DNA of 64,000 nt, from NCBI GenBank assembly GCA_916610825.1, contig OU744447.1, positions 32,799,073 through 32,863,072 of the forward strand. The letters run 5' to 3'. The notes below the pieces were generated by a model that was not told where the DNA came from, ran no database searches, and was given only the letters and a program-made list of their open reading frames with translations. The position numbers were made by a program, and so were the translations under genes. Shown piece after piece: positions 46,530-58,370 of the stretch. Origin of the DNA: Haliclystus octoradiatus (Eukaryota > Cnidaria > Staurozoa > Stauromedusae > Haliclystidae). How positions within the stretch are numbered: position 1 is the stretch's first letter; every line of letters starts with the position of its first letter.

Positions 46530-47130
46530 GGTCATGTTTTACTTGTTTAATGCCAAAAAGTCAATACATGGCTGTTTTAATTGCATTCGTAATATGTGTT
46601 TTGGAAGTATGGTGTTCGTCGCATGTCACTCCAAGGTTTTTGGCAGATTTCAGTTAATTTATCATTTCACCATTTAGCATTATCGTTGGTTGTGTATGAC
46701 TTGGTAATACTTTTTTTGACCTATACACATCTAGCTTTAGAGTTTGAAACGTTCAAGGACAATGAGCTACTTTGACACCAAATTTGAATATTATCCAAGT
46801 CAGGATTAATTTGTTAGCTAGCATTTTTCTTCGCGCCGTTGTCCTTTGGATTGAAGCAGTTGCGTATCATCAGCATATTCCCAGATTTTAATGCATCGAA
46901 TCATTGAATGTATATCATTTACATATACAATAAATAACAATGGCCCCAAGATCGAGCCTTGCGGGACACCTCATGTTAGAATCATCTTTTCAGAACAAAT
47001 ATTACCTACTTGCACAATCTAACTTCTCTCTTTTAAATACGAATCAACCCAATTGATTGCGCTGGGTTTTAATTCCATTAAGTGTTAAGTTCTGTAATAA
47101 TAATTTGTGAGATATTCTGTCAAATGTGTA
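46530..47130 (-). pseudogene. LINE reverse-transcriptase remnant
   Basis: On the minus strand, with frameshifts: YLKERS at about 47030, the motif (G)[19 protein letters not shown] at about 46910-46975, a [11 protein letters not shown] stretch near 46880, and SAKNLGVTCDEHHTSKTHI at about 46590-46650, the usual segment after the RT palm. It is a separate insertion from the one at 27190-29640, of similar CR1/Jockey style. It lies antisense in a gene A intron. Confidence 0.7.
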
Positions 47131-48047
47131 TGTGTGCTTGATTAATTAATTTGTTTACTGACTGATTGATTGGCTGATTGATTGAGTGATAGCAGTTTAT
47201 CAAAGACATTTGAACAGTTTACAGTCATCCTTTGAGTACAATAGATGCAATTCGATAACGTTAAACAATGACATTGCATTCTGTTCCAAACGTATATAAC
47301 CGCTTCTAAAAGGTACCGTCTTGCTATTTCGGTCACACTCCCTGAGAAGAAGAGGAGAGCACTACAAACTGAATGTTGTTGACGTTCATAATTCGAAGGG
47401 AACTATTTTACATTCTCAATGTCCACTGTAATTGAAAGAGAACCATAAAGTGTTATGCCAATGCATATTGCAATATCGGCTTCCACTCTCCTCTGTTTGT
47501 AACCTCTGTCATTTATATTATAACTTTGATTCTATTCTGATATCTGAACGAGCTTGGTCGTATTATTCTGCTCTCCTTATTTAATAGCTATAAGTACCCG
47601 CATAACAAAAGGCAAAAGTTTCGTTTTGTCAATATTGCGAGAATAATATACTAGTTAAGTTAAAATAACAGAGTGGATTGATAGACAACGTTATTGTTGT
47701 TCAAATAAAGAGTATGCAATAGATGTTGACTTTGCACTGTTTTCGTTTTCGTAATGATCGTTCATCACCTGTGGCTCATTACTAGAGTTCTTAGTTGTTA
47801 GATGAACAATCTTACCTGATCAGTATAAAATCATAGTGGATACAAATTACTTCTTTCTAGATTATTACTAGATCATAGTGGATACAAGTGATTCATTACT
47901 AGATCAGAATAGAAAGCACTCTTAAGTTAAGCTAAGGTTCACAATGCAACGAAAGTTAATGTTCAATATCCTTGTTGAAGCTAATTAATAATGTAAAATA
48001 GATTAACAGGATACAATTTGATCTGAAGAATGATATTTGATTTCCAG
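47131..48047 (+). other. Gene A intron, no feature seen
   Basis: A GATTGATTGG-type low-complexity patch lies at 47158-47190. Confidence 0.4.
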
Positions 48048-48169
48048 GTTCAGAAACACCAGAATACGTACATTGTCATGGTGCAGATCACTGTCCATTA
48101 GGATTTGTAGAATTCAGGAATGATGAGTATGACTTTGATTGTGGATGCTGTCCTCGTAATGAAACATTG
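48048..48169 (+). CDS. Gene A Cys-rich exon
   Basis: 122 nt, phase 1 in and phase 0 out, between TTGATTTCCAG and GTATGTTG. It reads (G)SETPEYVHCHGADHCPLGF, then ..DFDCGCCPRNETL. Five cysteines in 41 residues suggest a small disulfide module, but I do not recognise the family. The phase fits a preceding TSP1 exon, which leaves phase 1. Its phase 0 end is the same as that of the PAN exons, so in principle it could be followed by another 25-nt microexon or by the tentative exon at 48307. Confidence 0.65.
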
Positions 48170-48306
48170 GTATGTTGCTTTTTAAAACTTTCAAACATTT
48201 GCGAATGCCGTTTTAGTAACTTGAACTCCTGTGTTGAGATCATGGAAGCATAAATAGCTTAGACATCATGTTTAGATATGAGAGTGGTTCGAAAGTAAAT
48301 ATTTAG

Positions 48307-48396
48307 ATCTGTGATCTACGGAAGGCAAATTATGACGAAGAAGAGAAGATCTATGGGGAACAGTGGTTTAACAATTGCGTGATCCCACGGGAGCTA
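48307..48396 (+). CDS. Tentative gene A exon
   Basis: 90 nt, phase 0-0, after ATATTTAG and before the consensus donor GTAAGTC. It encodes ICDLRKANYDEEEKIYG and so on, without a recognisable domain. The frame remains open past the donor to 48582, so this may instead be the start of a terminal exon, or a chance open frame. Confidence 0.3.
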
Positions 48397-49104
48397 GTAA
48401 GTCAAGTCACTATAGGTCACCTGCTAAATAAGCGTTCGAAAATTCCTCAAATTTTACAAAATGAATTTCCAGACCTGTATATAGTTGTAAGTAGTAACTA
48501 TATGATTATTATGTTTCGTTTATTTCTCAAGGACTTTGCATCATGTATTGGAGAATACAATGAGGTAACCATTCGGAATTGACAATGATATAGAATGAAT
48601 GAAACAATTTATTATCTTGTTAAATCACTTGATGAAGTAAACATATCATTTTCAAACTGAAAATATTGACACTAAATAACAGAATAACGCACACAGAGAT
48701 GGAAAAACAAGGGAGCAATTGCTTATTATTATTGAATGGAAACTTTGCCGTGTTGATGTGTATAACTGTGCAATTGCACGTGAATCAAATAGCACAGTAT
48801 GTCTTCACCATCTATGTGATGTGATTGGTTAGCTATTGTCAAGTGTAATTTACATTGTAATTACTGTCGGTGACCAAAACCATCAATTGTTTCTTGATAT
48901 TCAAATTCTTTCTCAGCAGCGCACTCTCCAAACAGCTAAACGGTTTCTGGGGGTATCTAGAGGCTTTCATCTAGTTACAGATCTAACAGATCTACACATC
49001 TTAAAATACGATCGATTGCTCTTAAATTGCAATTAGAAAAAAATGAAAATCATGTCATTAATATGCATTGCCTTCGTTCTCTTCCTTTTGTGTTAAGCAA
49101 CCGC
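48397..49104. other. No gene recognised
   Basis: Possible 3' end of gene A; no polyadenylation site could be assigned. Confidence 0.35.
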
Positions 49105-50433
49105 AAATAAAAATACGAAACGGGTAAAGCCGTTTGATGCAATTCCGCCTTGCCTTCAACGTATGATGCTACGATTGCAGCAATACGGATCAAACATTAA
49201 TTACAAACCTCCTAAAGAGAACATTAATACCTTATCTGATACTTTAGTACGTTCACCATCTATTGCGGACACTCCTGAGCTGGGTGTTGATGACTATTGC
49301 GAAATTTATTCCATTATTTTTGACGATTTTGAACATTTCCTAGGTCCAAATTTTATAACATTAAGAGAAGTAGAATTAGAAACAGCTACTATAGTAATGC
49401 TATGACACGCATCATCGAAGCAATAGAATGTAATAATTGGTCTACCATTCAGGAAGTGTTAGATCCCTATTTTAAATATCCTTTTAATTTATATGTTTCA
49501 CAAAAGCCGTGAAATTTAGACGTCGTACTCAAGTTATACTTCCGTCTAGTTTAATTGAACGATTATTCAGACTAGAACACGATAGTCACATTGGACTTAA
49601 CGCAGCACTCTCGCAATTATCATCGGTCTGGTGGCCTAGTATATATGCAGAGGTAAAATCTACGATTGCTTTTTGTGAAACATGCAGGGACGTATTTCAG
49701 CGATGGCCTGAGTTAGAATTAAAGCTATCAGAAGTATTGCCAACCTGGCATACTTTAGCGACCGATATTTTTTATGTTGTTGGTAGGACTTTATTATCTG
49801 TTGTTGATGACGGTTCATGCTAACTGGAAGTATTTCCTCTCAAACACGAGAAAACAACAGAAATAATAAACGTCATGGACCTTGTTTGGAGATGATGATG
49901 ATGATATGAGGATCTTAAATGTACATCAAAGAAGTTTAAAATATTCTGCAAAAGTTGGGGCGTAGTACTTCAACATTTCCCTCCTCGTTACCTGCGTTCT
50001 AATGGCAAGGTTTCAAGAGCGTTTATGTGTCGCTGGACACGATCAGATGATCTTTTCCGAACATAGCACCTGAGACTTGTACTTTTCACCATACGATCAA
50101 CAGTTCATTGCATGATCGGTACATCTCCTTTACATGCTTCATTGTATGTAACGATGAATGTAAGGGTGTAAACCAGTAACACCAATTCCTGCGGTGTCTT
50201 CAAACAAGCCAGTAAGCAGCAATGAAAGCTTTCCACGATCAACAACGCCTGTTGTCAAATTTACCATTACCAATTGAGGGAGAAAGAGTTATTTTACAGA
50301 TGGCGGAAGAGAAGTGATTCGCGGCAATGTCGTCTCGTCGTTACCTCGTCGTACTACCATTGAAACAGAAGCTAGTACGCGTTCGTTCTCACGTGAGAAC
50401 AGTAACTCGTTCAGGTCACATAAGCAGAGCGCC
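49105..50433 (+). pseudogene. Gypsy pol remnant 1 (RNase H tail and integrase)
   Basis: 5'-truncated. It begins with the end of RNase H (LQRMMLRLQQYGSNINYKP, 49163-49300), then the integrase zinc finger in another frame (RLEHDSHIGLNAALS..FCETC, 49509-49700), the first catalytic aspartate (LATDIFYV), and a decayed core with FPPRYLRSNGK near 49980. The C-terminal basic part runs up to the LTR at 50434. Several stops break it. The matching fragment at 53001-53350 is a second copy. Confidence 0.75.
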
Positions 50434-51576
50434 TGTGAGAATCGACCCGTCTAATTCGGAAAATCATTGACAAGACTATGTTTACATTATATATTGTATC
50501 TATAAATGTATTTAAATATTTAAATCAATTCGGATTTTATATATTTAGTTACTAATTTATTATTTCTTTCCAGTAATTATTCAATCATTCGTTTTTATTA
50601 TTCTTTAGAAAAAATAGCGCATGTAGTATTTGTATTAATTTGCATAATTGGTTATTAACCTCTTTATCATGTATCCTCGTAATTGTTAATTATAAATAGC
50701 TTTGTTAAATATTATTTAGATTGAGTGTTATTCAATCAGTCTTGAATGCTGCGTTGTACAGTATCATTAACATAATATTCAATGAACACTATAGTTTGAC
50801 TTCTCATTGTTGTTGCCATTCTCTGGCTAGAGTTAATACAGAACTCTACATAATAGAGATTTCATTAGTCTCATTCTGATGTAAATTGAATACAACAATA
50901 TCTACATGTTCATCTTCTTTTTCAAAGTCAGTGATTGTTCGATGTTGTTGATAAATCCATCATTTTGATTACGTCATCCATGAGAGGTTCTTATTAATAA
51001 AATAAAATAAACTATATATAATACACAAGAGGATTCCATAGCGTCAAAAGTGTTTTGATTACTCTTATGGAAAATCCAGTTGATCAATTTATTGCTTCAA
51101 TTTATCAATTTATCAATTTAATTTCAATTTATTTATTACATTGCTTATTGTTAAGAATTTTGATTAGAAACGTACAATAGCATCATATAAATATGAATTT
51201 TATATTATAAACCAATTTACTTGAACACAGCATTAAAAGGTGTAACTAAGACTTTGTGATTAAAGAAATTTAACTGATGTTACCAATTGTTTTTAATGTT
51301 TAAAACACTAAAAACACAATTTAATTCAAGTTTGAAATTGTAATACAAATACTTTGAGCAATCTTACTGGCTTAAGGCAAAATCTACACACATACTAAGT
51401 ACTTCGAGCCCAATTTCTAGACAGGGTCTTCGAGATTTTTATATAAAAAAATTATTGCAAACGTGTGGCTAAGATGATAGCAATTAGCACTGACATTTTA
51501 ATGAGCTTCATTAATGAAGTGGATATCAAGCTAAGTTCGCTGTTTCTCTGTATATAGTGAATTAGCAGCTGCAACA
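50434..51576 (+). repeat. Gypsy 3' LTR, copy 1
   Basis: 1143 bp, TGTGAGAATC..GCTGCAACA. It is preceded directly by the end of pol and repeated with high similarity at 54135-55279, so its borders come from the comparison. It ends about 80 bp upstream of the gene B start codon. Confidence 0.75.
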
Positions 51577-51586
51577 TGAAACATTC

Positions 51587-51597
51587 TTATAAAAACT
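51587..51597 (+). promoter_or_regulatory. Possible TATA box of gene B
   Basis: TTATAAAAAC about 60 bp before the ATG at 51658 and 11 bp after the LTR end; gene A has a comparable motif at 21660. Confidence 0.3.
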
Positions 51598-51657
51598 TCT
51601 TCATACGTTACATATAATTGTACGGAAAGAGTAATAAATATGAATCGTGTACGCATC

Positions 51658-51978
51658 ATGAAATCTTTGGCTAGGTTTGTATTCGTTTTTTGTATTGGAT
51701 GGATCACCAACATAATTACGGAGGGAAATGGATCTTCGCTAATTTACAAAGGAAGATATTTTGCTGATTCAACAATTAACAGCTCTGATGTTATGACTAC
51801 TTTAAATTTATCATCGATTTATTTGTGTGACTACGCCTGTGCTAAAATGGTCAACTGCATTGCTTTAAGCTTCGTTTTTTCAGATGCAAATTCTGGAATT
51901 TGTCGCTTGTTTAAGCTGACTATGATTAATCAGTATATTATTGCAAAGCAAAATGAAGCAGTAATTATAAAGTTACAG
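51658..51978 (+). CDS. Gene B exon 1: signal peptide plus PAN/Apple-like domain
   Basis: 107 codons to the phase 0 donor CAG|GTATGT. Signal peptide MKSLARFVFVFCIGWITNIIT, then the same PAN/Apple-like region as gene A (IYKGRYF.DSTINSS, LCDYACAKMVNC, ICRLFKLT, EAVIIKLQ). It has three extra residues between the central cysteines relative to gene A. An in-frame ATG at 51640 is the alternative start. It is a paralogue of 21747-22058 from tandem duplication. The next exon is probably the microexon 56703-56727; TSP1 exons of this gene were not found before 64000. Confidence 0.8.
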
Positions 51979-53000
51979 GTATGTGGTTTTGATTGCAGCT
52001 ATATATATATATTGCATTCGTTTTTTATGGATATGATTAATTTTATATCTAACATTTTCTTTTTATCAATAGTGATAGCTGCATTATTCTGAAAGTGATT
52101 AATGCTATAAACAGAAAAATTGTGACTTCTCACTTCATAATATGAAATTCTATTGTAATTATACTTTTGCCATTATAGCAGAATTTTTATTATTTGGCAA
52201 TTTGTATCAAAATATAGCACTCATCAATTTATGTTGGATTTTTAAAGGTTGGTTTATTAAAAAAATGACGACAATTCAATTTATCTCTCCAGCGTTACGA
52301 AACTGGAAAGCACTTGACTTTTTTTTCGAAATTTGATATCATTTAATTTACATTCATTTTTTACTTTCTTAAATTTTTCAATTCGTTTTTGTGTGAAATA
52401 AATTGAGTTCAAATATGTTACCAATTTATATAGCCATCATGTGATAAAGTAGAACCATAATGCAATTTTCAAAATCCGTATGATATAATTAAGTGAAGGT
52501 GTATCAGCTTTATGGCATAATCTATATATAAATTGTAAGATCCCCTTTTTGCTCTTAGAAACCATTATCTCTACTACTATATAAAAATGACCTTCAAACC
52601 TTTGTATGCGCTAATCTCAAAAACCATGCGAAGAAATCCTGAACATCATACATCATTCAAAAGCTCTCTTTCGTGGTCTGAACATAGGCTATATATAATT
52701 TTGAAATATCAACTGAATTCGGCGTAAAATTGAAAAATGAAGTTTTCCGTAAAAGATTAAAGCCGCCGTCATTCAGAGCAAAGCCGTGCAGGCAATGATG
52801 AACCGTGAATATGATCAAGTGTTTTGAAATCTCAAACTCGAACAAAACCAAAAAAATAAATTGGGATGATGACGAAAACTACTTTCTACTTTTGTGATTA
52901 TTTATGTTTCATTAACTGTCAGTTAAATTCTACTTTTCCAGACGTAGCTCTCAGCTGAAATCATTTAGAAATTTTGCTACAGAGAATCAGAGAGAGTGCA
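51979..53000 (+). other. Gene B intron 1, first part
   Basis: No coding content or repeat recognised. Confidence 0.45.
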
Positions 53001-53350
53001 ATAGAATGTAATAATTGGTCTACCATTCAGGAAGTTCTAGATCCCTAGCTTAAATAGCCTTTTAATTTATCCGTTTCACCAAAGTCGCGAGAACTTATAC
53101 GTCGTACTCAAGTTATAATTCCGTCTAGTTTAATTGAACGATTAGTCAAACTAGCACACAATAGTCATCTTGGACTTAACCCAACACTCTCGCAACTATC
53201 GCAACTATCTCGGTCTGGTGGCCTGGTATGCCTGCAGAGGTCAAATCTACGATAGCTTTTTGTAAAACATGCAGGGAAGTTTTTCAGCGATCGCCTGAGT
53301 TAGAATTAAAAATAAGAAGTATTGCCACCCTGGCATACTTTAGCGACTGA
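53001..53350 (+). pseudogene. Gypsy pol remnant 2 (integrase zinc-finger part)
   Basis: Closely similar to 49423-49770 but with in-frame stops and small indels (a GCAACTATC duplication near 53200). Retains H..H and CxxC of the integrase finger in broken frames. Confidence 0.7.
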
Positions 53351-54134
53351 TGAAAGGCAAATGAAGCTAACTCTCATAGGATCACAACAGACATCATACC
53401 AAGGTAATAATAGTAATAATTAATATTTAAATTAAATATACACTAGGATTTATTAACAATATAAATATGTAACAGCATACAGAACAGCAGCGGATTAGCA
53501 TAACCCAACCAATTAAATCTACACCAAAGGTAGTAGCTCGATCCAGACAAATTGAGAACATCAGCTGACTTCTCTAAAACCAAGTAAAGACCCTAAAACA
53601 TAAATTAGAAATTAATAAATTGGAAAAATAATACTAAGAAATTAACAGGAAAATCAGTAGGCAAACAAAAATACTAACATAAAAACGAGACAGGATCAAT
53701 GGAGCAGTGATATCCAATACCCCTAATGACATGAAGGTATAATTCTGAATGATAACAATTACTGGATAGAATCAAACATGATATAATGATTACCTCAATA
53801 TAGTGATCACCTCTCTTAATGACCACTAATCATATGCCAAAGAATAGTGTCTTATATAATAGTTTCACTGTAGCTATATAACATTAATTTTGTACAATCA
53901 GTCATATACAACAATCAGATAGAGAAACAGTCCGTTATAATTACTAGGACAGTAACATTATTCGAGACATACAGCCTCCCTCCCAACCATCACACACCCA
54001 TAAAGAATCAAGGGTTATTACCCTTTCCCATGAGGGACGTTGAAGGTTAAAACTGTAGTAATAAAACGTTAGTGGAACGAAGATTCCATTGATAGTTACT
54101 ATTTAGGAAACAAACAATGCCTAAGCAAAGCGCC
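53351..54134. other. Unassigned sequence between Gypsy pol fragment and LTR
   Basis: Unlike the corresponding part of copy 1; no frame recognised. Probably a replacement or insertion within the element. Confidence 0.4.
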
Positions 54135-55279
54135 TGTGAGAATCGATCCGTCTAATTCGGACACTCATTGACAAGACTATGTTTACATTATATATCGTAT
54201 CAATAAATGTATTTAAATCAATTCGGATTTTATATATTTAGTTATTAATTTATTATTTACATCAAGTAGTTATTCAATTATTCGTTTTTATTATTCTTTA
54301 TAAAAAATAGCGCATGTAGTATTTGTATTAATTTGCATAATTGGTTATTAACCTCTTTATCATGTATCCTCGTAATTGTTAATTATAAATAGCTTTGTTA
54401 AATATTATTTAGATTGAGTGTTATTCAATCAGTCTTGAATGCTGCGTTGTACAGTATCATTAACATAATATTCAATGAACACTATAGTTTGACTTCTCAT
54501 TGTTGTTGCCATTCTCTGGCTAGAGTTAATACAGAACTCTACATAATAGAGATTTCATTAGTCTCATTCTGATGTAAATCGAATACAACAATATCTACAT
54601 GTTCATCTTCTTTTTCAAAGTCAGTGATTGTTCGATGTTGTTGATAAATCCATCATTTTGATTACCTTATCCATGAGAGGTTCTTATTAATAAAATAAAA
54701 TCAACTATATATAATACACAAAAGGATTCCATAGCGTCAAAAGTGTTTTGATTACTCTTATGGAAAATCCAGTTGATCAATTTATTGCTTCAATTTATCA
54801 ATTTATCAATTTAATTTCAATTTATTTATTACATTGCTTATTGTTAAGAATTTTGATTAGAAACGTACAATAGCATCATATAAATATGAATTTTATATTA
54901 CAAACCAATTTACTTGAAAACAGCATTAAAAGGTGTAACTAAGACTTTGTGATTAAAGAAATTTAACTGATGTTACCAATTGTCTTTAATGTTTAAAACA
55001 CTAGAAACACAATTTAATTCAAGTTTGAAATTGCACTAAGTTTGCTTTGAAATACTTTGAGCAATCTTACTTGCTTAAGGCAAAATCTACACACATACAA
55101 GGTGCTTCAAGCCCAATTTCTATACAGGGTCCTCGAGATATTTATATAAAAGAATTATTGCTAACGTGTGGCTAAGATGATAGCAATTAGCACTGAAATT
55201 TTAATGAGCTTCATTAATGAGGTGGATATCAAGCTAAGTTTGCTGTTTCTCTGTATATAATGAATTAACAGCTGCAACA
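54135..55279 (+). repeat. Gypsy LTR, copy 2
   Basis: 1145 bp, starting TGTGAGAATC and ending GCTGCAACA, nearly identical to 50434-51576 apart from scattered substitutions and a few small indels. It lies in gene B intron 1. Confidence 0.75.
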
Positions 55280-56169
55280 TGGATTTAATATATAATCGCA
55301 AAAATTATTGAACGAGGCTGATAATAATATTCAGAACTACTTAAACCGAGGTCGAAGGCATCTGGTGAAGACATAGGCTGAGGCAGATAAATTCGACCGA
55401 GGTCTGAATTATTTTGAGTATGCAAATCGTAAGAAAAAAGGAGTGCAGTAAAACATTGTATCCAAGTTGCTAATCTATTATTTAAAAATAATATAATTAT
55501 TTAGACTATAATGAAATGTATACTTTCAACATTAAAAACACTTTATGACATCAACCATGAAGTAGTTAAATGGTACAGTTAATTCAGTTTACTTTTCATT
55601 TTAGTATCTATTTCTCAAGTGATTTTATTTGGGAAAAGTAAATTGGCAAAGTCTCTACTTTTGCTTGAAATATTTTCTCTGCCACTTGTTTTATTACGAT
55701 TTACTTTCGGATTTTGAAAAAACCGCAACGCTAAGTATGATTATTAAAAAAGTAGTTGGTTGTTAGCTTACGTCAACGCTACCACATTGGACCTTGGTAT
55801 TACGGAATGAGATACTATTTCTGCATTTTGAGCTTAAATCATACAACACTAACGCTTCGATCGTTTTGCAGAAAGTTGATCGTTAATTCGAAGGTAGCAC
55901 AATGTTTAAGTCATCTGGATTAGCGTTTTTATACCCATGTATTTTATGATGGTTTTTCTATTTAAATATACATTTCTAAAGATTACATAAGCTATGTTGG
56001 ATGCTCCAACTACATTTACATTAGTTATATTTTTTTGAATTAGTATTCGAGTATTGCTTATGCGAACATGAATAACTTCTTTCATAAGCAATTTATAAAG
56101 ACCATACTAAAGTGTTGCAACAGATGCTACCAAGATGAGCGGTACTTCGAGATCTGCAAATATAATCTA
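55280..56169 (+). other. Gene B intron 1, no feature seen
   Basis: No coding region or repeat recognised. Confidence 0.4.
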
Positions 56170-56340
56170 AATAATAATAGTCAGAGAATCAGACAGTCAC
56201 GTTTGCGTCTTGAAGTTTCACGCCGAGGCGATCATCAGGCAATCTATTCAATCTATTAAATAGAGTGCCTGATGATCGCCTCGGCGTGAAACTTCAAGTA
56301 GCAAACATGACTGTCTGATTCTGACTTTTATTATTTAAGC
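56170..56340. repeat. Large inverted repeat with hammerhead core in each arm
   Basis: Arms of about 72 bp (AATAATAGTCAGA..GAATCAGACAGTCA..GTTTG..CTTGAAGTTTCACGCC, GAGGCGATCATCAGGCA) joined by a 27-bp centre. Both arms end in the same TCACGCCGAGGCGATCATCAG block. Confidence 0.85.
56262..56305 (+). ncRNA. Hammerhead-ribozyme-like motif
   Basis: CUGAUGA (56269-56275), helix II CGCC/GGCG in UCGCCUCGGCGU, GAAAC (56288-56292), helix III of two pairs with loop UUCAA, cleavage triplet GUA (56298-56300); helix I from UGC before the core and GCA after it. The U-U closing helix II and the short helix I make it weaker than the motif at 41500. The opposite arm (minus strand, 56238-56205) has the core but GAC in place of GUH. 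Confidence 0.5.
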
Positions 56341-56702
56341 TCTGCTATATTTTGCATTGAGTGCTATGTTCAATCAGTAAGACAACGTGTTATAAATATA
56401 ATCTAAATATATATATAATCCTATATGCTAATATTATGTTAATCTGTAGATGCATATGCATATTTACTAATTATGTGAATGATGTCACTAATTATAAATG
56501 TATTGTTTAGCTTCCATTCCATTGTAAGCAGCCACATGAACTTGGTCAGATGTATCCATAATGGCAGATACATTATGAATGATTCAAATAATGTGATTCT
56601 TTGATTTTAAACTTTCTTGTCGTTTATTGTTACAATAATTAAAAAGTATTACATTATAATATCTACAAACAGATACATATGATATTATCTCTTTCATTTT
56701 AG

Positions 56703-56727
56703 ATTGAATGTGTTCCAAGCACTATTG
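56703..56727 (+). CDS. Gene B microexon (25 nt)
   Basis: Acceptor CTTTCATTTTAG and donor GTAAGCG. Phase 0 in, phase 1 out, encoding IECVPSTI plus one base. Same size, phase and peptide pattern as the gene A microexon at 30856, and it lies downstream of the paralogous PAN exon with the matching phase. Confidence 0.8.
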
Positions 56728-56904
56728 GTAAGCGAATTAAAGTATTGAATGAATTAATGATTGTAATCTATTTTTGTTAAACATCATGCTGGTTAATGCA
56801 TACATGCATTAATTATGTTTACCGGTTCATTATTAATCAAATTAGAATGCAGTTTGCCGTAATACATCGATATTCAAATTATTACTAGTAAATTTTATGT
56901 TACA

Positions 56905-57000
56905 GTTGTGAAGTTGTTAATTATGATCATTTGATATATCCTGAAAAGTATCTACACCATGTGAAGCAGAAACTGCAATCATCGTAGACATATACTTTTG
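56905..57000. repeat. Direct repeat, copy 1
   Basis: Shares AATTATGATCATTTGATATA, then TCCTG..AGTAT and a GCAATCA.CGTAGAC block with 58110-58215. Confidence 0.6.
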
Positions 57001-57006
57001 CAGTCG

Positions 57007-57047
<41 letters not shown>
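57007..57047. repeat. (AT)n microsatellite
   Basis: About 20 AT units followed by GTATGTATG. Confidence 0.9.
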
Positions 57048-57055
<8 letters not shown>

Positions 57056-57129
57056 AATAGTAATATCAAGGTACTTGTGTTGTCTTTGCTGTTTCAATAG
57101 TGCTCAATACCATAAATGCAGAGCTGTTT

Positions 57130-57655
57130 TATTAATTAATAAACGAAAAATTCAGACATTCATATTCGCTACTATTAGTTTCACGCCAAGGCGATCGGAA
57201 CTCAACGGAATTATCAAAACATATTTGGACACTGAAAATCGACAAAAAAGATTACATGATAAATTGGTCCATGTTATCATCTGCCACGGCATACAACAGC
57301 AAATCAAAGGAATGTGACCTTTGCCTTACTGAAAAATACCATATCATTTGTTCAGATAAAACACTTTTCAATAAAAAAACAGAGATCATCATCAAATGCC
57401 GACATCAAAATAGGTTCTATTTATCAAACTTTAAATTTTAACAATAAACAGGAACCATTATCTAAAAAACAATGTAATTACCAAATATAAACAATAGAAA
57501 ACTTAACAATAAAATTAGCTGCTTATATATATACCATAGAATGTATCACATATTTTTTACAGATTAAATTGCCTGTTGATCGCCTTGTCGTGAAACTAAT
57601 AGTAGCAAATATGAATGTCTGATTTTTTCGTTTATTATTAATTATTATATATGTA
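57130..57655. repeat. Inverted repeat with decayed hammerhead arms
   Basis: 57130-57195 and 57565-57655 are inverted copies (AATAAACGAAAAA.TCAGACATTCATAT, GCTACTATTAGTTTCACG). The right arm retains CUGUUGA (A6 changed to U), GAAAC and GUA; the left arm has lost the CUGAUGA. It is related to the repeat at 56170-56340. Confidence 0.7.
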
Positions 57656-58370
57656 GATACTATATTTTGCTTGTCTGAGTGTGTCCAGTTCTGCTCTGTT
57701 TTCTCAATCGGATCATTTCTCTCCAGCAGCATACTGCAACACAGCTCGACTTACATCAGTATAATACATAATCTAATAAAACTGCTGAGGGAATCATGAC
57801 GAAGAACATGAATTCAATGCGAATACAATCATTCAATATGATCTTTACGACAATCACAAGAATTTATTAAGAGAGAAAGTACCAACAATAAAATGTTAAA
57901 AATTTATGGTTAAAAATAACTGATAAGAGGATAAGAAGGAATGATAATTTTTGATAAAATGTTGATGAAAATAATTTTATCATGAACAAAAGAACGATGA
58001 CGTAAATATTTATAATAACGTCATCATACAATTTCACTGAAACATTTAGAGGCGTCATTTGCCGTTTTCGCACCTGTCTAGATATGTCCTTGATTACTAG
58101 TACTTTCTATATGTTGTTGTTAATTTGGTAATTATGATCATTTGATATATCCTGTAGAGTATTTAAACATGTGTAGCAGGAAATGCAATCACCGTAGACT
58201 CATATACCATCGAAACTACCTTCATAACATGAAAATGCGAAAGTCTACGTCTGTGTGTGTCCAGTTTTCTATTGTTTTCTCGGTCAGATTTCGATAAGAT
58301 ATTTGAGTTCTAAATCATTACAATCGATTTTTTACAAGTCGTGGGTAGGAGATGTAGCCTGCGTGCAAAC
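57656..58370. other. No gene recognised
   Basis: Includes the second copy of the direct repeat (58110-58215) and two similar GTGTGTCCAGTT..TGTTTTCTC blocks (about 57675 and 58255). Confidence 0.4.
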
